Part shown: piece by piece, positions 32,583 through 41,699 of the stretch | Layout of the letters: each line of letters opens with the position of its first letter | Numbering within the stretch: position 1 is the first letter of the stretch | NCBI GenBank assembly: GCA_016709545.1 | Contig: JADJMO010000006.1 | Coordinates: 186,001 to 250,000, forward strand | Length of the DNA stretch: 64,000 nucleotides | DNA from: Myxococcales bacterium | GTDB lineage: Bacteria; Myxococcota_A; Polyangia; Polyangiales; JADJMO01 | Reading direction: 5' to 3' | Made by a program: the position numbers and the translations under genes | Notes under the pieces: model-generated | Databases searched by the model: none | What the model was told of the DNA's origin: nothing | Seen by the model: only the letters and a program-made list of their open reading frames with translations

Positions 32583-33755
32583 GTGCGCGCCTCGTCGTTC
32601 CTCCTCTTGTTCGTGCTCGGCCTCGCCTGCCATCGCGGGGGAACCTCGAAGAACGACTCGCCGCCCACTGCGGCGGCACCGGGGGCCTCGGCCGTGCAGA
32701 TCGCCGCCGGCGCGGGCCGCCGCACCGAGGTCGGCAAGGCGCAGGAGCAGATCAAGGTCCCCGCCGGGAAGTTCTACGCGGGCAGCATGCCCGGCGACGA
32801 GGGGCGTGACCCGACGCTCGAGCCCGTGCTCGCGAGCTACGACATGCCCGCGTTCACCATGGACGCGCTGCCGTATCCCGGCGTCCCGGGCGAGCCGCCG
32901 CTCACCGGCCTGAGCCAGGCCGAGGCGCAGAAGAAGTGCACCGAGCGCGGCGCGCGCCTGTGCACCGAGCTCGAGTGGGAGCGCGCGTGCCGCGGCCCCA
33001 ACGGCGACGCCTTCGCGGTCGGCCCGGCCTGGGACCCGACCTGCGAGAAGACCCCGGAGAAGTGCACGTCGGGCTTCGGCGCCCGCGCGATGGGCACGAC
33101 GATCGAGGAGTGGACCGCGAGCCCGGCGGTCGACCCGGTGAAGGGTGGCAAGAAGGTCGCGCTCAAGGGGGCGTTCAGCGCGGCCCCGGCGCCGGCCCAC
33201 CGCTGCGCGGCGCGTCGCGCGCTCGACCCGACCGTGTCGACCAAGCTGGTCGGCTTCCGGTGCTGCACCGGGCCCGAGAGCGGTCCGACGGTGCCCGTGG
33301 TCGAGGCCCAGCCCACGTTCAAGAAGAGCAGCCTCGACCGGATGAGCGACGTGTTCGCCGGCATTCCCGAGCTCGCGCGCGTCAAGCAGATGCCGCGGTT
33401 CTTCAAGGACACCGAGATCCCGGAGATCGTCGACAAGGCCAAGGCCCCGCCCGGAGCAGGCTGGGTGCTGACCGTCGACCCGATCGAGTGGAGTCCGGTC
33501 CCGGGAACCGATCTCCTGGTCGTCACCGGCCGGTCCAAGGGAGGCGCGTTCATCGTGGCGTTCCACAAGCTGCCGGGCGACAAGCTCCGGCTCGCTTCCT
33601 CGATGCTGTTCGTCAACGAACCCGGGCCCATCGTCCTCGCCTACCAGCCGAACATCAAACGCGAGATCGTGTGGTCGATGGCGTGGGGTTCGGCGGGCGA
33701 AGGCGGTGCGATCACCTACCGCGACGACCACCGCATCGTCATCGTGCAGCGCTAG
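32583..33755 (+). CDS. Lipoprotein with a degenerate FGE/SUMF1-like domain
   Basis: A 390-residue lipoprotein starting at GTG 32583 with signal MRASSFLLLFVLGLAC. Residues about 50-240 follow the FGE pattern but worn down: VPAGKFYAGSMPGDEG, a Cys-containing GARLCTELEWERACRG, TTIEEWTASP, and VGFRCCTGPES. About 150 residues of beta-rich sequence follow, without a known family. It is the third FGE-like product within 14 kb. GTG 32565 is an alternative start, but the signal peptide begins after it. The last 17 bases overlap the convergent ferredoxin gene. Confidence 0.82.
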   Translation: MRASSFLLLFVLGLACHRGGTSKNDSPPTAAAPGASAVQIAAGAGRRTEVGKAQEQIKVPAGKFYAGSMPGDEGRDPTLEPVLASYDMPAFTMDALPYPGVPGEPPLTGLSQAEAQKKCTERGARLCTELEWERACRGPNGDAFAVGPAWDPTCEKTPEKCTSGFGARAMGTTIEEWTASPAVDPVKGGKKVALKGAFSAAPAPAHRCAARRALDPTVSTKLVGFRCCTGPESGPTVPVVEAQPTFKKSSLDRMSDVFAGIPELARVKQMPRFFKDTEIPEIVDKAKAPPGAGWVLTVDPIEWSPVPGTDLLVVTGRSKGGAFIVAFHKLPGDKLRLASSMLFVNEPGPIVLAYQPNIKREIVWSMAWGSAGEGGAITYRDDHRIVIVQR

Positions 33756-34032
33756 CTTCGGCGAGCACCTCGCCTGCGTCGCCGGGCTCCACTTCGACCA
33801 GGTGCAGGGGCCCGATCGCGACGGTGCACCCGGTCGCGGGGCACTGCCCGAGGCACGACGAACGCGCGAGCCAGACGTCGCGAACGAGCCGACGATGGGT
33901 GCGCTCCTTGCCGAGCGCCTCGAACACCGCCTCGCCGCGGGCGCCGCACCCCGGCCCGAGCGGGTCGGCCGCGGAGCGCCGGTGCGTGCACACGTGGACG
34001 TGGGCGACGGGGCGGAGGAGCGCGACCTTCAC
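33739..34032 (-). CDS. Thioredoxin-like [2Fe-2S] ferredoxin
   Basis: A 97-residue protein resembling the C-terminal half of NuoE or Aquifex-type 2Fe-2S ferredoxin: HVHVCTHRRSAADPLGPGC supplies two Cys, SSCLGQCPATGCTV supplies the others. It would carry one electron in the cytoplasm; the partner is unknown. Its ATG overlaps the Nudix stop (ATGA), so the two are co-translated. The 3' end overlaps the convergent FGE lipoprotein by 17 bases. Confidence 0.85.
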   Translation of the reverse strand: MKVALLRPVAHVHVCTHRRSAADPLGPGCGARGEAVFEALGKERTHRRLVRDVWLARSSCLGQCPATGCTVAIGPLHLVEVEPGDAGEVLAEASAAR

Positions 34033-34565
34033 AGGAGCCGCGCCGCGGCGAGGGCGGTGATGACGAGGGCGTGGTGGATCTCGCCGGCCTCGATCCGCGC
34101 GCGGAGCTCGGCGAGGGGCACGAGGACCGTGACGCAGTCCTCGAGCTCCTCGAGCCGAGGCCCGGCCGGCGCGGCCGTGCAGCCGCGCGCCACGAACATG
34201 TGCAGGCGCGTGGGCTGGAGCGCGGGATTCGGGTACACCGCGAAGAGCGGCTCCACGCTCGCGGCCTCGTAGCCCGTCTCCTCGAGCAGCTCGCGTCGCG
34301 CCGCGGCGAGCGGGGCTTCACCAGCGTCCACGAGGCCGCCCGGGATCTCGAGCGAGGGCCCGTCGATGCCGAACCGGTGCTGGCGGATCATCACGAGCTG
34401 GCCGTCGTCGGTGAGCGGCACCACGTTGGCCCAGTCGCACGCGGTCTCGAGGGTGTGGACCTTCCGGGTGCGGTCGCCCCACGAAGCGTGGCGCACCTCG
34501 TGTCGGACGACGTCGAAGATCTCGAAGCGCCCGACGACCTCGGTCGTCACCCGGCGAAAGCTCAC
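34029..34565 (-). CDS. Nudix hydrolase, ADP-ribose pyrophosphatase-like
   Basis: A 178-residue hydrolase with a complete Nudix box G-x5-E-x7-R-E-x2-E-E-x-G, from GGLVDAGE through REELLEETGY-type residues (here RRELLEETGY). The IPGG segment and RQHRFG upstream fit ADP-ribose or nucleoside-diphosphate-sugar pyrophosphatases, which split ADP-ribose to AMP and ribose-5-phosphate. GTG 34565 (VSFRRVTTEVV) is the natural start, since longer starts would overlap the divergent surE gene. Its stop overlaps the ferredoxin ATG. Confidence 0.88.
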   Translation of the reverse strand: MSFRRVTTEVVGRFEIFDVVRHEVRHASWGDRTRKVHTLETACDWANVVPLTDDGQLVMIRQHRFGIDGPSLEIPGGLVDAGEAPLAAARRELLEETGYEAASVEPLFAVYPNPALQPTRLHMFVARGCTAAPAGPRLEELEDCVTVLVPLAELRARIEAGEIHHALVITALAAARLL

Positions 34566-34611
34566 CGGCCCGTCGTAGCACCTCGACCGGCCTTGCGGTA
34601 ACCGAGGGCCG

Positions 34612-35397
34612 ATGGACAAGCCGCTGATCCTCTGCGCGAACGACGACGGCTTCTTCTCCAAGGGGCTGCGCGTGCTCGCCGACGCGCTGTCCACCTTCGC
34701 CCGGGTGGTCGTCGTCGCGCCCGAGTCCGAGCAGAGCGCCAGCAGTCACTCGCTCACCTTGCACCGACCGCTCCGCCTGCGGCGTCACGAGCCCGATCGC
34801 TACGCGCTCGACGGCACACCGGCCGACTGCGTCTACCTCGCGCTCCACCTCACCGGCGAGCGCGCGGTGCTTCCCCGCAAGCCCGATCTGGTGATCTCGG
34901 GCATCAACCGCGGGATCAACCTCGGGCAGGACGTGTTCTACAGCGGCACCGTCGCGGCCGCGCGCGAGGGCGCTCTGCGCAACATCCCGGCCATCGCGGC
35001 GTCGGTCGAGCTGAAGGCGGACCACAACGGCGTCGTCACGTTCGACCCGGGGCCGACCGCGGAGGTGGTCGCCATGCTCGCGCAGAAGCTCCTCGCGCGC
35101 GAGCGCATCGCGGGTCCGACGCCGCTCCTCAACGTGAACCTGCCCGCGGGGCCGCTGAAGGGGCTCGTGGCCACGCGCCTCGGACGTCGACTGTGGAGCG
35201 ACGAGGTCGATGTCCGGGTCGACCCGCGCGGCCGCACCTATTTCTGGCTCGGTGGTGCCGGCGTCTCCCACGACCAGGCACCGGGCACCGACACGGCCGC
35301 CTTCGACCAGGGCCTCGGCACGGTCACCGCGCTCAGCCTCGACCTCGGTCGGGACGACGAGCCGGCGCGCGTGCTGCTCGACGCGCTGGTGGGCTGA
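34612..35397 (+). CDS. surE: 5'/3'-nucleotidase SurE
   Basis: A 261-residue metal-dependent phosphatase acting on nucleoside 5'- and 3'-monophosphates. Hallmarks are NDDG near residue 10, SASSHSLTL, and the loop SGINRGINLGQDVFYSGTV. Length fits the family. The gene diverges from the Nudix gene across 46 bases and stands alone; the opposite-strand cold-shock terminator lies just past its stop. Confidence 0.96.
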   Translation: MDKPLILCANDDGFFSKGLRVLADALSTFARVVVVAPESEQSASSHSLTLHRPLRLRRHEPDRYALDGTPADCVYLALHLTGERAVLPRKPDLVISGINRGINLGQDVFYSGTVAAAREGALRNIPAIAASVELKADHNGVVTFDPGPTAEVVAMLAQKLLARERIAGPTPLLNVNLPAGPLKGLVATRLGRRLWSDEVDVRVDPRGRTYFWLGGAGVSHDQAPGTDTAAFDQGLGTVTALSLDLGRDDEPARVLLDALVG

Positions 35398-35417
35398 CGA
35401 GGCTCGAAGACAGGCAC

Positions 35418-35460
35418 AAAAAGGCCGAACCCCCGAACGCGCGTGGCGCTCGGGGGTTCG
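35418..35460 (-). terminator. Rho-independent terminator of the cold-shock gene
   Basis: Arms 35451-35460 and 35426-35435 are a perfect 10-bp inverted repeat (CGAACCCCCG with its complement). On the minus strand it is followed by GCC and five T (35422-35418). It ends the cold-shock transcript 18 bases after its stop. Confidence 0.85.
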
Positions 35461-35477
35461 TTCCGACCCGCAGCGAC

Positions 35478-35693
35478 TCAGGTCGCTTCGGGCTGGACGC
35501 GGCGCACGTTGAGCGCCTGGAGGCCCTTGGGGCCCTCCTTGATCTCGAACTCCACCGTCTCGTTCTCGAAGAGCTGCTTGCGCCCCTCACCCTCGATCTG
35601 CGTGTAGTGCACGAAGACATCGGGACCATCGGACTGCTTGATGAATCCGAAACCCTTGTCGTTGTAGAAACGCTTCACCTTACCGAGCGCCAT
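35478..35693 (-). CDS. CspA-family cold-shock protein
   Basis: A 71-residue single-stranded nucleic-acid-binding beta-barrel. RNP1 (KGFGFI) and RNP2 (VFVHYT) are intact. It would act as an RNA chaperone. ATG 35693 has GGAGG eight bases upstream; a longer in-frame start at 35852 adds a non-family stretch. The gene has its own terminator and is divergent from pssA. Confidence 0.96.
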   Translation of the reverse strand: MALGKVKRFYNDKGFGFIKQSDGPDVFVHYTQIEGEGRKQLFENETVEFEIKEGPKGLQALNVRRVQPEAT

Positions 35694-35857
35694 GGGGCAA
35701 ACCTCCGACTGCGAACTCTTCGGACACGTGCGGCGGAACCTGTCGACTCCGCGAGCGCGCGCAAGGTAGACGGGCGAACCCTGAACGGTCAACCTCGATC
35801 CGCAACGATGTTCGCGCCCGCGACACGCCCGGTCGTCTCCGCTACGCTGCATCTGCC

Positions 35858-36691
35858 GTGAAGTTGCAGAAGACCCTCTTCCTGCTCCCCAACGCCATCA
35901 CGCTGGCGAGCATCTTCTGCGGATTCGACGCGATCCGCCTGGCCGCCGAAGCGCAGTCCGACCGTGACTACTTCCGGTCGGCGCTGCTGGTGATGTTCGC
36001 GGCGATCTTCGACACGCTCGACGGGCGGGTGGCGCGCGCCACCAAGACGCAGTCGTCGTTCGGCCTGCAGATCGACTCGCTCGCCGACGTCGTGTCGTTC
36101 GGGCTCGCGCCCGCGTTCCTGGTCTACCGCTGGTCGCTGCACCAGCTCGGCAACGTCGGTCTGCTGGTTGCCTTCGCATTCGTGGCCTGTGGGGCAATTC
36201 GCCTCGCCCGGTTCAACGTGCTCTCGATGCGTGAGGAGGCGCGCGAGGCCCGGGAGGCGCGGGCCCACGGCGTGACCACCGTGGCCAAGCCCCCCAAGTA
36301 CATCGTCGGCCTCGCCATCCCCGGCGCCGCGGGCGTGCTGGTCGGCCTGGTCATGGCCAACGCGTCCGTCTCGGGTCCACTCGGGGAGCGCCGCTACGCG
36401 TGGCTGCTCGCGGGTCTCGTCGTCGCGCTGTCGCTGCTCATGGTCTCGACCGTGCAGTTCCGCTCGTTCAAGGACCTGCGCCTGGAGCCGCGCACGTTCG
36501 CCGTGCTCGCGCTGGTGGTCGGCTCGAGCGCCGCGGTGAGCGCCTACTCCAAGCCTCCGTTCGTGCTCCTCTGGTTGCTGGGCGGCTACGTCCTCGTCGG
36601 TCTCGTCGAGTCGGTGCTCACGGCCGCGCGCAAGGTGCCCCACGCGCTGTCGCGGCGGCGGCGGCGGCGGATCGCTCGTCGGTCGCCGTAG
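35858..36691 (+). CDS. pssA: CDP-diacylglycerol-serine O-phosphatidyltransferase
   Basis: A 277-residue membrane enzyme that makes phosphatidylserine from CDP-diacylglycerol and L-serine. The CDP-alcohol phosphotransferase motif D-G-x2-A-R-x8-G-x3-D-x3-D is complete (DGRVAR ... GLQIDSLAD). About eight hydrophobic segments follow. The GTG start (VKLQKTLFLLPN) gives a normal N-terminus. The end is a run of Arg encoded by CGG repeats. It precedes the kelch gene by 55 bases on the same strand. Confidence 0.93.
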   Translation: MKLQKTLFLLPNAITLASIFCGFDAIRLAAEAQSDRDYFRSALLVMFAAIFDTLDGRVARATKTQSSFGLQIDSLADVVSFGLAPAFLVYRWSLHQLGNVGLLVAFAFVACGAIRLARFNVLSMREEAREAREARAHGVTTVAKPPKYIVGLAIPGAAGVLVGLVMANASVSGPLGERRYAWLLAGLVVALSLLMVSTVQFRSFKDLRLEPRTFAVLALVVGSSAAVSAYSKPPFVLLWLLGGYVLVGLVESVLTAARKVPHALSRRRRRRIARRSP

Positions 36692-36746
36692 GCCAAAAGG
36701 GCGCGCGCCTCTGGACGGCGACCCCTTTCGAGGGCACAACGGCCCG

Positions 36747-39683
36747 ATGCGCGCTTCGCGAGTCGGGTCGTTGGGGGTGGGGTTGTTCGCGCTCGTCGGA
36801 GCCTGTCGTGGCGAGGCGCCGTCCTCGTCCTCCGCGCCGGCTCCGATCGCGACCACGACCGCCGCCGGCCCCGAGCTCGCGGGACAGACCACGACCCAGG
36901 GCGCCCGTCTGCTCACCGAGGTGCAGCGTCGCTTCCTCGTCGAGAACACGCCCATCACGCGCTCGCACAAGAAGAAGTCGCCGACCAAGCCGTCGACGCA
37001 CCCGACCCGCCCCGTCGTCGCCGGTGGAGGTGTCGAGTCGGTGTTCGCCGAGGCCGGTGGGTTCCGGCCGCGCGCCGCGGCGAGCAAGGCCGCGAGCCCC
37101 TCGTTGACCGCGATTCTGCCGCCGCTCGCCGACGGCTCTCTCGCGGTCGAGGCCGAGGGCATGCGCGTGCGGGTCACGCCGCGCGGGTTCGCGCGGAGCG
37201 CCATCCAGTGGGCGCAGAACGTCGCGGTCTACCCCGACGTCGCGCCGGGCGTGCACGCGTTCCGCAGGACCACGGGCGACGGCGTCGAGGACTTCTACGA
37301 GGTCTTCACCGCGAGCGAGCTCCTCGCGTTCCGCTACGACGTGACCCTCGCCGGCGTCGCCGGTCTCCGGGTGATCGACGGCAGCGTGGAGCTGCTCGAC
37401 GCGGGCGGCGCTCCCCGCCTCCGCGTACCCACGCCCGTCACCTACGACTCCGCGGGCGTCGCGCGCGTCGGCACGGCCGACATCGAGAACTGCGCGGTCG
37501 ATCGCGACCCGCGCGGCCCGTGGGGTCGCAAGGTCGTGCCCCCGGGGGGCGCGACCTGCACCCTCGTCGTCCGCTTCGATGCCCGCGGCCTGCGCTTCCC
37601 CGTCCTCGTCGATCCGGCCTGGGTCTCCACCAAGACCACCACCAAGCAGACCCACGCGGACCACCAGCTGCTCGCCCTCCCCGCGGGCAGCGACGCCGGC
37701 AAGATCCTGCTCGTCGGCGGCACCGGCACCGTGCCCACCGTGACCGAGCTCTACGATCCCGCGACCGACACCTGGGCCGCGGCGGGCAGCCTGCCGATCG
37801 GGCTCGGCGCGGGCATGAACGCGGCCGTCCTGCCGAACGGCCAGGTCGTCGCCGGCGGCGGGATCGGCTCGCCGTCCACCGTGCTGGTGCGCTCCACCAC
37901 CGGCGCGTGGTCGGCCGGCGCGGCGATGAACGCGCGCGCCTACTTCGCGATGGCCGCCACCAAGATCGACGGCAAGGACGTGGTGTTCGTCGCCGGTGGC
38001 CAGCCGACCAGCTCCCTCACCAGCACGACCAAGCCCATCGCCGGCGCGCAGTACTACGACCCCGTCGCCGACAGCTGGACGACGCTTCCCTCGATGACCA
38101 CCGCCCGCGCGCAGATCGGCAGCGCGAGGCTCGGTGACGGGCGCATCCTCCTCGCCGGTGGCGTCGTCTACGGCTCGTTCGGCAGCGACGAGACCGCCGC
38201 GGTCGAGGCGTTCGATCCGACCACCAAGGCCTTCTCTTCCGCAGGGCTCCTCTCTGCGGCGCGCGCCAACGTGGCCGTGGTCGCGCTGGCGGGCACGGCC
38301 GGCCGGGCGCTCCTGGCCGGGGGCGACGCCCCCGAGTCGTACGGGCCCGAGACGAGCACCGTCGAGTACTTCGACGGCTCCGTCTTCACGACCCTCGGCA
38401 CCACGCTCAGCGAGCCCAAGGGCAAGGTGGTCGGCGCGCGCCTCGACGACGGGCGCGTCCTCTTCACCGGTGGCGAGTTCCAGGACAGCTTCACCTTCGA
38501 TCTCATCAGCTCCGCCACCTCGGACATCTACGATCCGGGCGCCGATCCGAAGACGGGCAAGGTGAGCCCCACGGTCACGCTGAAGGTCGGGCGCTCGCAC
38601 ACCGCAGCGGTCACGCTGGGCACGCGCGTGCTCGTGGTCGGCGGCAAGACCGCCGACCTCGTCGGCGCCGAGACCACCGAGGCCGAGATCTACGACGCCA
38701 CGCTCGGCAAGAAGTGCACGTCGACCGTCACCGACTGTCCGAGCGGCCTCACCTGCACCGAAGGCGTGTGCTGCAAATCGGGCAGTTGCCCCGAGGGTCA
38801 GACCTGCGCGGCGCCGGGGTACGAAGGCGTCTGCACCAAGCCCAAGGGCACCACGTGCACGAGCAACAGCGAGTGCGCGACCGGCTTCTGCGTGACGGGC
38901 GTGTGCTGCGCCACCGCGTGCACCGGCAGCTGCCAGGCCTGCAACGACCCGACGAAGCTCGGGGAGTGCACGAGCGCCAAGGTCGGCACCGACCCGAAGG
39001 GCGCGTGCGGCGGGGACAAGACCTGCGGTCCGTTCTGCGACTCGTTCGGCGACTGCTACGAGTACGCGGCCAAGGGCACGAAGTGCGGGGCGAGCGCGAG
39101 CGGCGACGCGGGGCTCTCGTTCTGCTCCGCCTACGCGTGCAACGACTTCGGCGACTGCAACCTCGCCACCTACGACTGCGGCCTCACCTGCACCACCTCG
39201 GTGTCGTGCGACGAGGCGACCAAGACCTGCACCGCGAGCGCCACGGGCATCAAGGCCGGCTACTGCGTGATCGACGCGGCGTGCTGGTCGTACGGTGACA
39301 TCAACCCCAAGGACGCCTGCCTCAGCTGCGATCCCGTCACCTCGAAGACCACGTGGACCGCGGTCGACGGCTGCGCCGACGGCGGCGTCGATGGTGGCAG
39401 CGACACGAGCACGGACACCGGCGTGACCGACACGGGCGCGACGGACACGGGCACGACCGACACCGGCGCCAGGCCCGACACCGGCACGACGAGCGACACG
39501 GGCTCGATCGTCGACGCCGCCACCGAGACCGGCCCCGGCGGCAGCGATCTCCCCGAGGCTTCCGGCTGCGGCTGCGAGACCGCCGGTGCTCCGTCGCGCG
39601 GCTCCTCCGCGCTGGGTCTCGCGCTGCTGGGTCTGGCCGTCGGCCTCGTTCGCCGCGGGAAATCCCGCAAGAATGCCGGCTGA
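36747..39683 (+). CDS. Kelch-repeat, Cys-rich surface protein with MYXO-CTERM-type tail
   Basis: A 978-residue exported protein. The N-terminus MRASRVGSLGVGLFALVGAC carries a lipobox-like VGAC. After an immunity-type linker region, residues about 300-640 hold kelch units (KILLVGGTGT, TELYDPATDTW, QVVAGGGIG, AQYYDPVADSW, RILLAGGVV, RVLFTGGEF). A Cys-rich stretch follows (about 650-880, many C-x-C and C-C pairs), then a Thr/Asp/Gly spacer (DTGVTDTGATDTG), then CGC, a hydrophobic helix and RRGKSRKNAG: the MYXO-CTERM pattern, used for surface sorting in myxobacteria. It lies between pssA and the ribosomal operon. Confidence 0.88.
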   Translation: MRASRVGSLGVGLFALVGACRGEAPSSSSAPAPIATTTAAGPELAGQTTTQGARLLTEVQRRFLVENTPITRSHKKKSPTKPSTHPTRPVVAGGGVESVFAEAGGFRPRAAASKAASPSLTAILPPLADGSLAVEAEGMRVRVTPRGFARSAIQWAQNVAVYPDVAPGVHAFRRTTGDGVEDFYEVFTASELLAFRYDVTLAGVAGLRVIDGSVELLDAGGAPRLRVPTPVTYDSAGVARVGTADIENCAVDRDPRGPWGRKVVPPGGATCTLVVRFDARGLRFPVLVDPAWVSTKTTTKQTHADHQLLALPAGSDAGKILLVGGTGTVPTVTELYDPATDTWAAAGSLPIGLGAGMNAAVLPNGQVVAGGGIGSPSTVLVRSTTGAWSAGAAMNARAYFAMAATKIDGKDVVFVAGGQPTSSLTSTTKPIAGAQYYDPVADSWTTLPSMTTARAQIGSARLGDGRILLAGGVVYGSFGSDETAAVEAFDPTTKAFSSAGLLSAARANVAVVALAGTAGRALLAGGDAPESYGPETSTVEYFDGSVFTTLGTTLSEPKGKVVGARLDDGRVLFTGGEFQDSFTFDLISSATSDIYDPGADPKTGKVSPTVTLKVGRSHTAAVTLGTRVLVVGGKTADLVGAETTEAEIYDATLGKKCTSTVTDCPSGLTCTEGVCCKSGSCPEGQTCAAPGYEGVCTKPKGTTCTSNSECATGFCVTGVCCATACTGSCQACNDPTKLGECTSAKVGTDPKGACGGDKTCGPFCDSFGDCYEYAAKGTKCGASASGDAGLSFCSAYACNDFGDCNLATYDCGLTCTTSVSCDEATKTCTASATGIKAGYCVIDAACWSYGDINPKDACLSCDPVTSKTTWTAVDGCADGGVDGGSDTSTDTGVTDTGATDTGTTDTGARPDTGTTSDTGSIVDAATETGPGGSDLPEASGCGCETAGAPSRGSSALGLALLGLAVGLVRRGKSRKNAG

Positions 39684-39706
39684 ATCGCCGATTTCGCTCG
39701 GGGCCC

Positions 39707-39734
39707 TTGCCAACCTCGGGCCCTCTGCTAGTGT
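39707..39734 (+). promoter_or_regulatory. Promoter candidate for the ribosomal protein operon
   Basis: TTGCCA at 39707-39712 and TAGTGT at 39729-39734 are 16 bases apart, with an extended -10 TG at 39726-39727 (TGcTAGTGT). Transcription would begin near 39741, leaving a leader of about 210 bases before rplV. It is the only good sigma-70-type match in the 268-base gap. Confidence 0.5.
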
Positions 39735-39891
39735 GCGCGCCCCCCGTTCCGCCCCAACCGGCACGGTCATCGGGAACCCTCTGCACGGCTAATGCGGCGA
39801 GTTCCCAACGGCAGTCCTAACGGCACGCTTTTGCTCCCTGGAGCAATTCCACCTCCGCGGTGCAGCGCGTGTACGAGGAAGCCAAACCCCG

Positions 39892-39929
39892 CCGTCACCA
39901 CCAGTGACGGGCGGCCCTCGCAAGAGGGC
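39892..39929 (+). promoter_or_regulatory. Twin hairpins in the rplV leader
   Basis: Two hairpins in tandem: CCGTCAC/GTGACGG (39892-39898 with 39904-39910, loop CACCA) and GCCCTC/GAGGGC (39914-39919 with 39924-39929, loop GCAA, a GNRA-type tetraloop). They end 22 bases before the rplV ATG. Their position suggests a leader for translational feedback by a ribosomal protein, as known for other S10-type operons; the ligand is not known. Confidence 0.45.
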
Positions 39930-39951
39930 AAACCGCTACGAGGACGTTCAG

Positions 39952-40296
39952 ATGGCCACCAAGGCTATGGCTCGGTTTGCACGGATCTCTCCGCGCAAGG
40001 CACGCATGATCGCCGATCTGGTCCGCGGCAAGTCCGCGGCGCAGGCGCTGCAGATGCTGCAGTTCGTGAACAAGTCGGGCGCGCCCTGGCTCAAGAAGGT
40101 GATCGAATCTGCGGTCGCCAACGCCCGGCACGCGAACCCCGGCGTCGACGTGGACTCGCTCTACGTGGCCGCCGCGACCGTCGACAAGGGACCGAACTCC
40201 CACATGCGCCGCTGGCGCCCGCGCGCGATGGGTCGTGCGACGCGCGTCCAGAAGGGCATCAGCCACATCACCGTCGTCCTCGATACGCGGGACTGA
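39952..40296 (+). CDS. rplV: Large ribosomal subunit protein uL22 (L22)
   Basis: A 114-residue protein lining the peptide exit tunnel. The family segment ISPRKARMIADLVRGKSAAQAL and the C-terminal HMRRWRPRAMGRATRVQKG loop are intact. ATG 39952 (MATKAM) gives the usual N-terminus; an in-frame GTG at 39904 lies inside a leader hairpin. In most bacteria rpsS and rplB come directly before rplV; here the upstream neighbour is the kelch gene, so this is the first gene of the operon. Confidence 0.96.
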   Translation: MATKAMARFARISPRKARMIADLVRGKSAAQALQMLQFVNKSGAPWLKKVIESAVANARHANPGVDVDSLYVAAATVDKGPNSHMRRWRPRAMGRATRVQKGISHITVVLDTRD

Positions 40297-40312
40297 GAGA
40301 AGGAGCTCGAAC

Positions 40313-41026
<714 letters not shown>

Positions 41027-41044
41027 TCCAGGAAGACCACGACC

Positions 41045-41461
41045 ATGCTCTCCCCGAAGAAGGTCAAGTACCGCAAGCAGATGAAGGGCAACACGAGCGG
41101 GACCGCCTGGCGCGGCTCCGACGTGTCGTTCGGTGACTTCGGCCTGCAGGCGCTCGCGCCCGGCCGCATCACCTCGCGTCAGATCGAGGCGGCTCGTATG
41201 GCCATCCAGCGCCACTGCAAGCGCGCCGGCAAGCTGTTCATCCGGGTCTTCCCGGACAAGCCGATCTCCAAGAAGCCCGCCGAGACCCGCATGGGTCACG
41301 GCAAGGGCAACCCCGAAGAATGGGTGGCCGTCGTGCTGCCCGGCCGGGTGATGTACGAGCTCCACGGCGTCCCCATGGAGATGGCCAAGGAAGCCTTCCG
41401 CCTCGCCGCGCACAAGCTTCCGATCGACTGCAAGTTCCTCGTCCGTGGAGACCTGTCATGA
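41045..41461 (+). CDS. rplP: Large ribosomal subunit protein uL16 (L16)
   Basis: A 138-residue 50S protein at the A site. Recognised by the start MLSPKKVKYRKQMKG and by RMGHGKGNPEEWVAVV. Its TGA overlaps the rpmC ATG (ATGA), coupling the two. Confidence 0.97.
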   Translation: MLSPKKVKYRKQMKGNTSGTAWRGSDVSFGDFGLQALAPGRITSRQIEAARMAIQRHCKRAGKLFIRVFPDKPISKKPAETRMGHGKGNPEEWVAVVLPGRVMYELHGVPMEMAKEAFRLAAHKLPIDCKFLVRGDLS

Positions 41462-41697
41462 AGGCGAAAGAGCTCAAGGACAAGAGCGAGACCGAGCTCG
41501 GCGAGCTGCACAAGCAGCTCACCTCCGAGCTGTTCCAGGCCCGCCTCCAGAACCACACCAACCAGCTCGACGACACTGCGACGCTTCCCAAGAAGCGCAA
41601 GGACATCGCCCGCGTGAAGAGCGAGGTCCGTCGCCGTGAGCTCGAGCAGCTCGAGAAGAGCCTCAAGCAGGCCCTCGCCGCCGGAGAGAGCAAGTAG
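41458..41697 (+). CDS. rpmC: Large ribosomal subunit protein uL29 (L29)
   Basis: A 79-residue helical 50S protein near the exit tunnel. The pattern KAKELKDKSETELGELHKQL with a following QARLQNHTNQL and the RVKSEVRR helix is typical. Start ATG overlaps the rplP stop. The C-terminal helix is a little longer than average. Confidence 0.95.
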   Translation: MKAKELKDKSETELGELHKQLTSELFQARLQNHTNQLDDTATLPKKRKDIARVKSEVRRRELEQLEKSLKQALAAGESK

Positions 41698-41699
41698 CC

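Noticed and set aside
39792..39951. A remnant of rpsS or rplB before rplV
   Set aside because: Translations of all frames show none of the conserved S19 or L2 segments; the stretch looks like a leader with hairpins.
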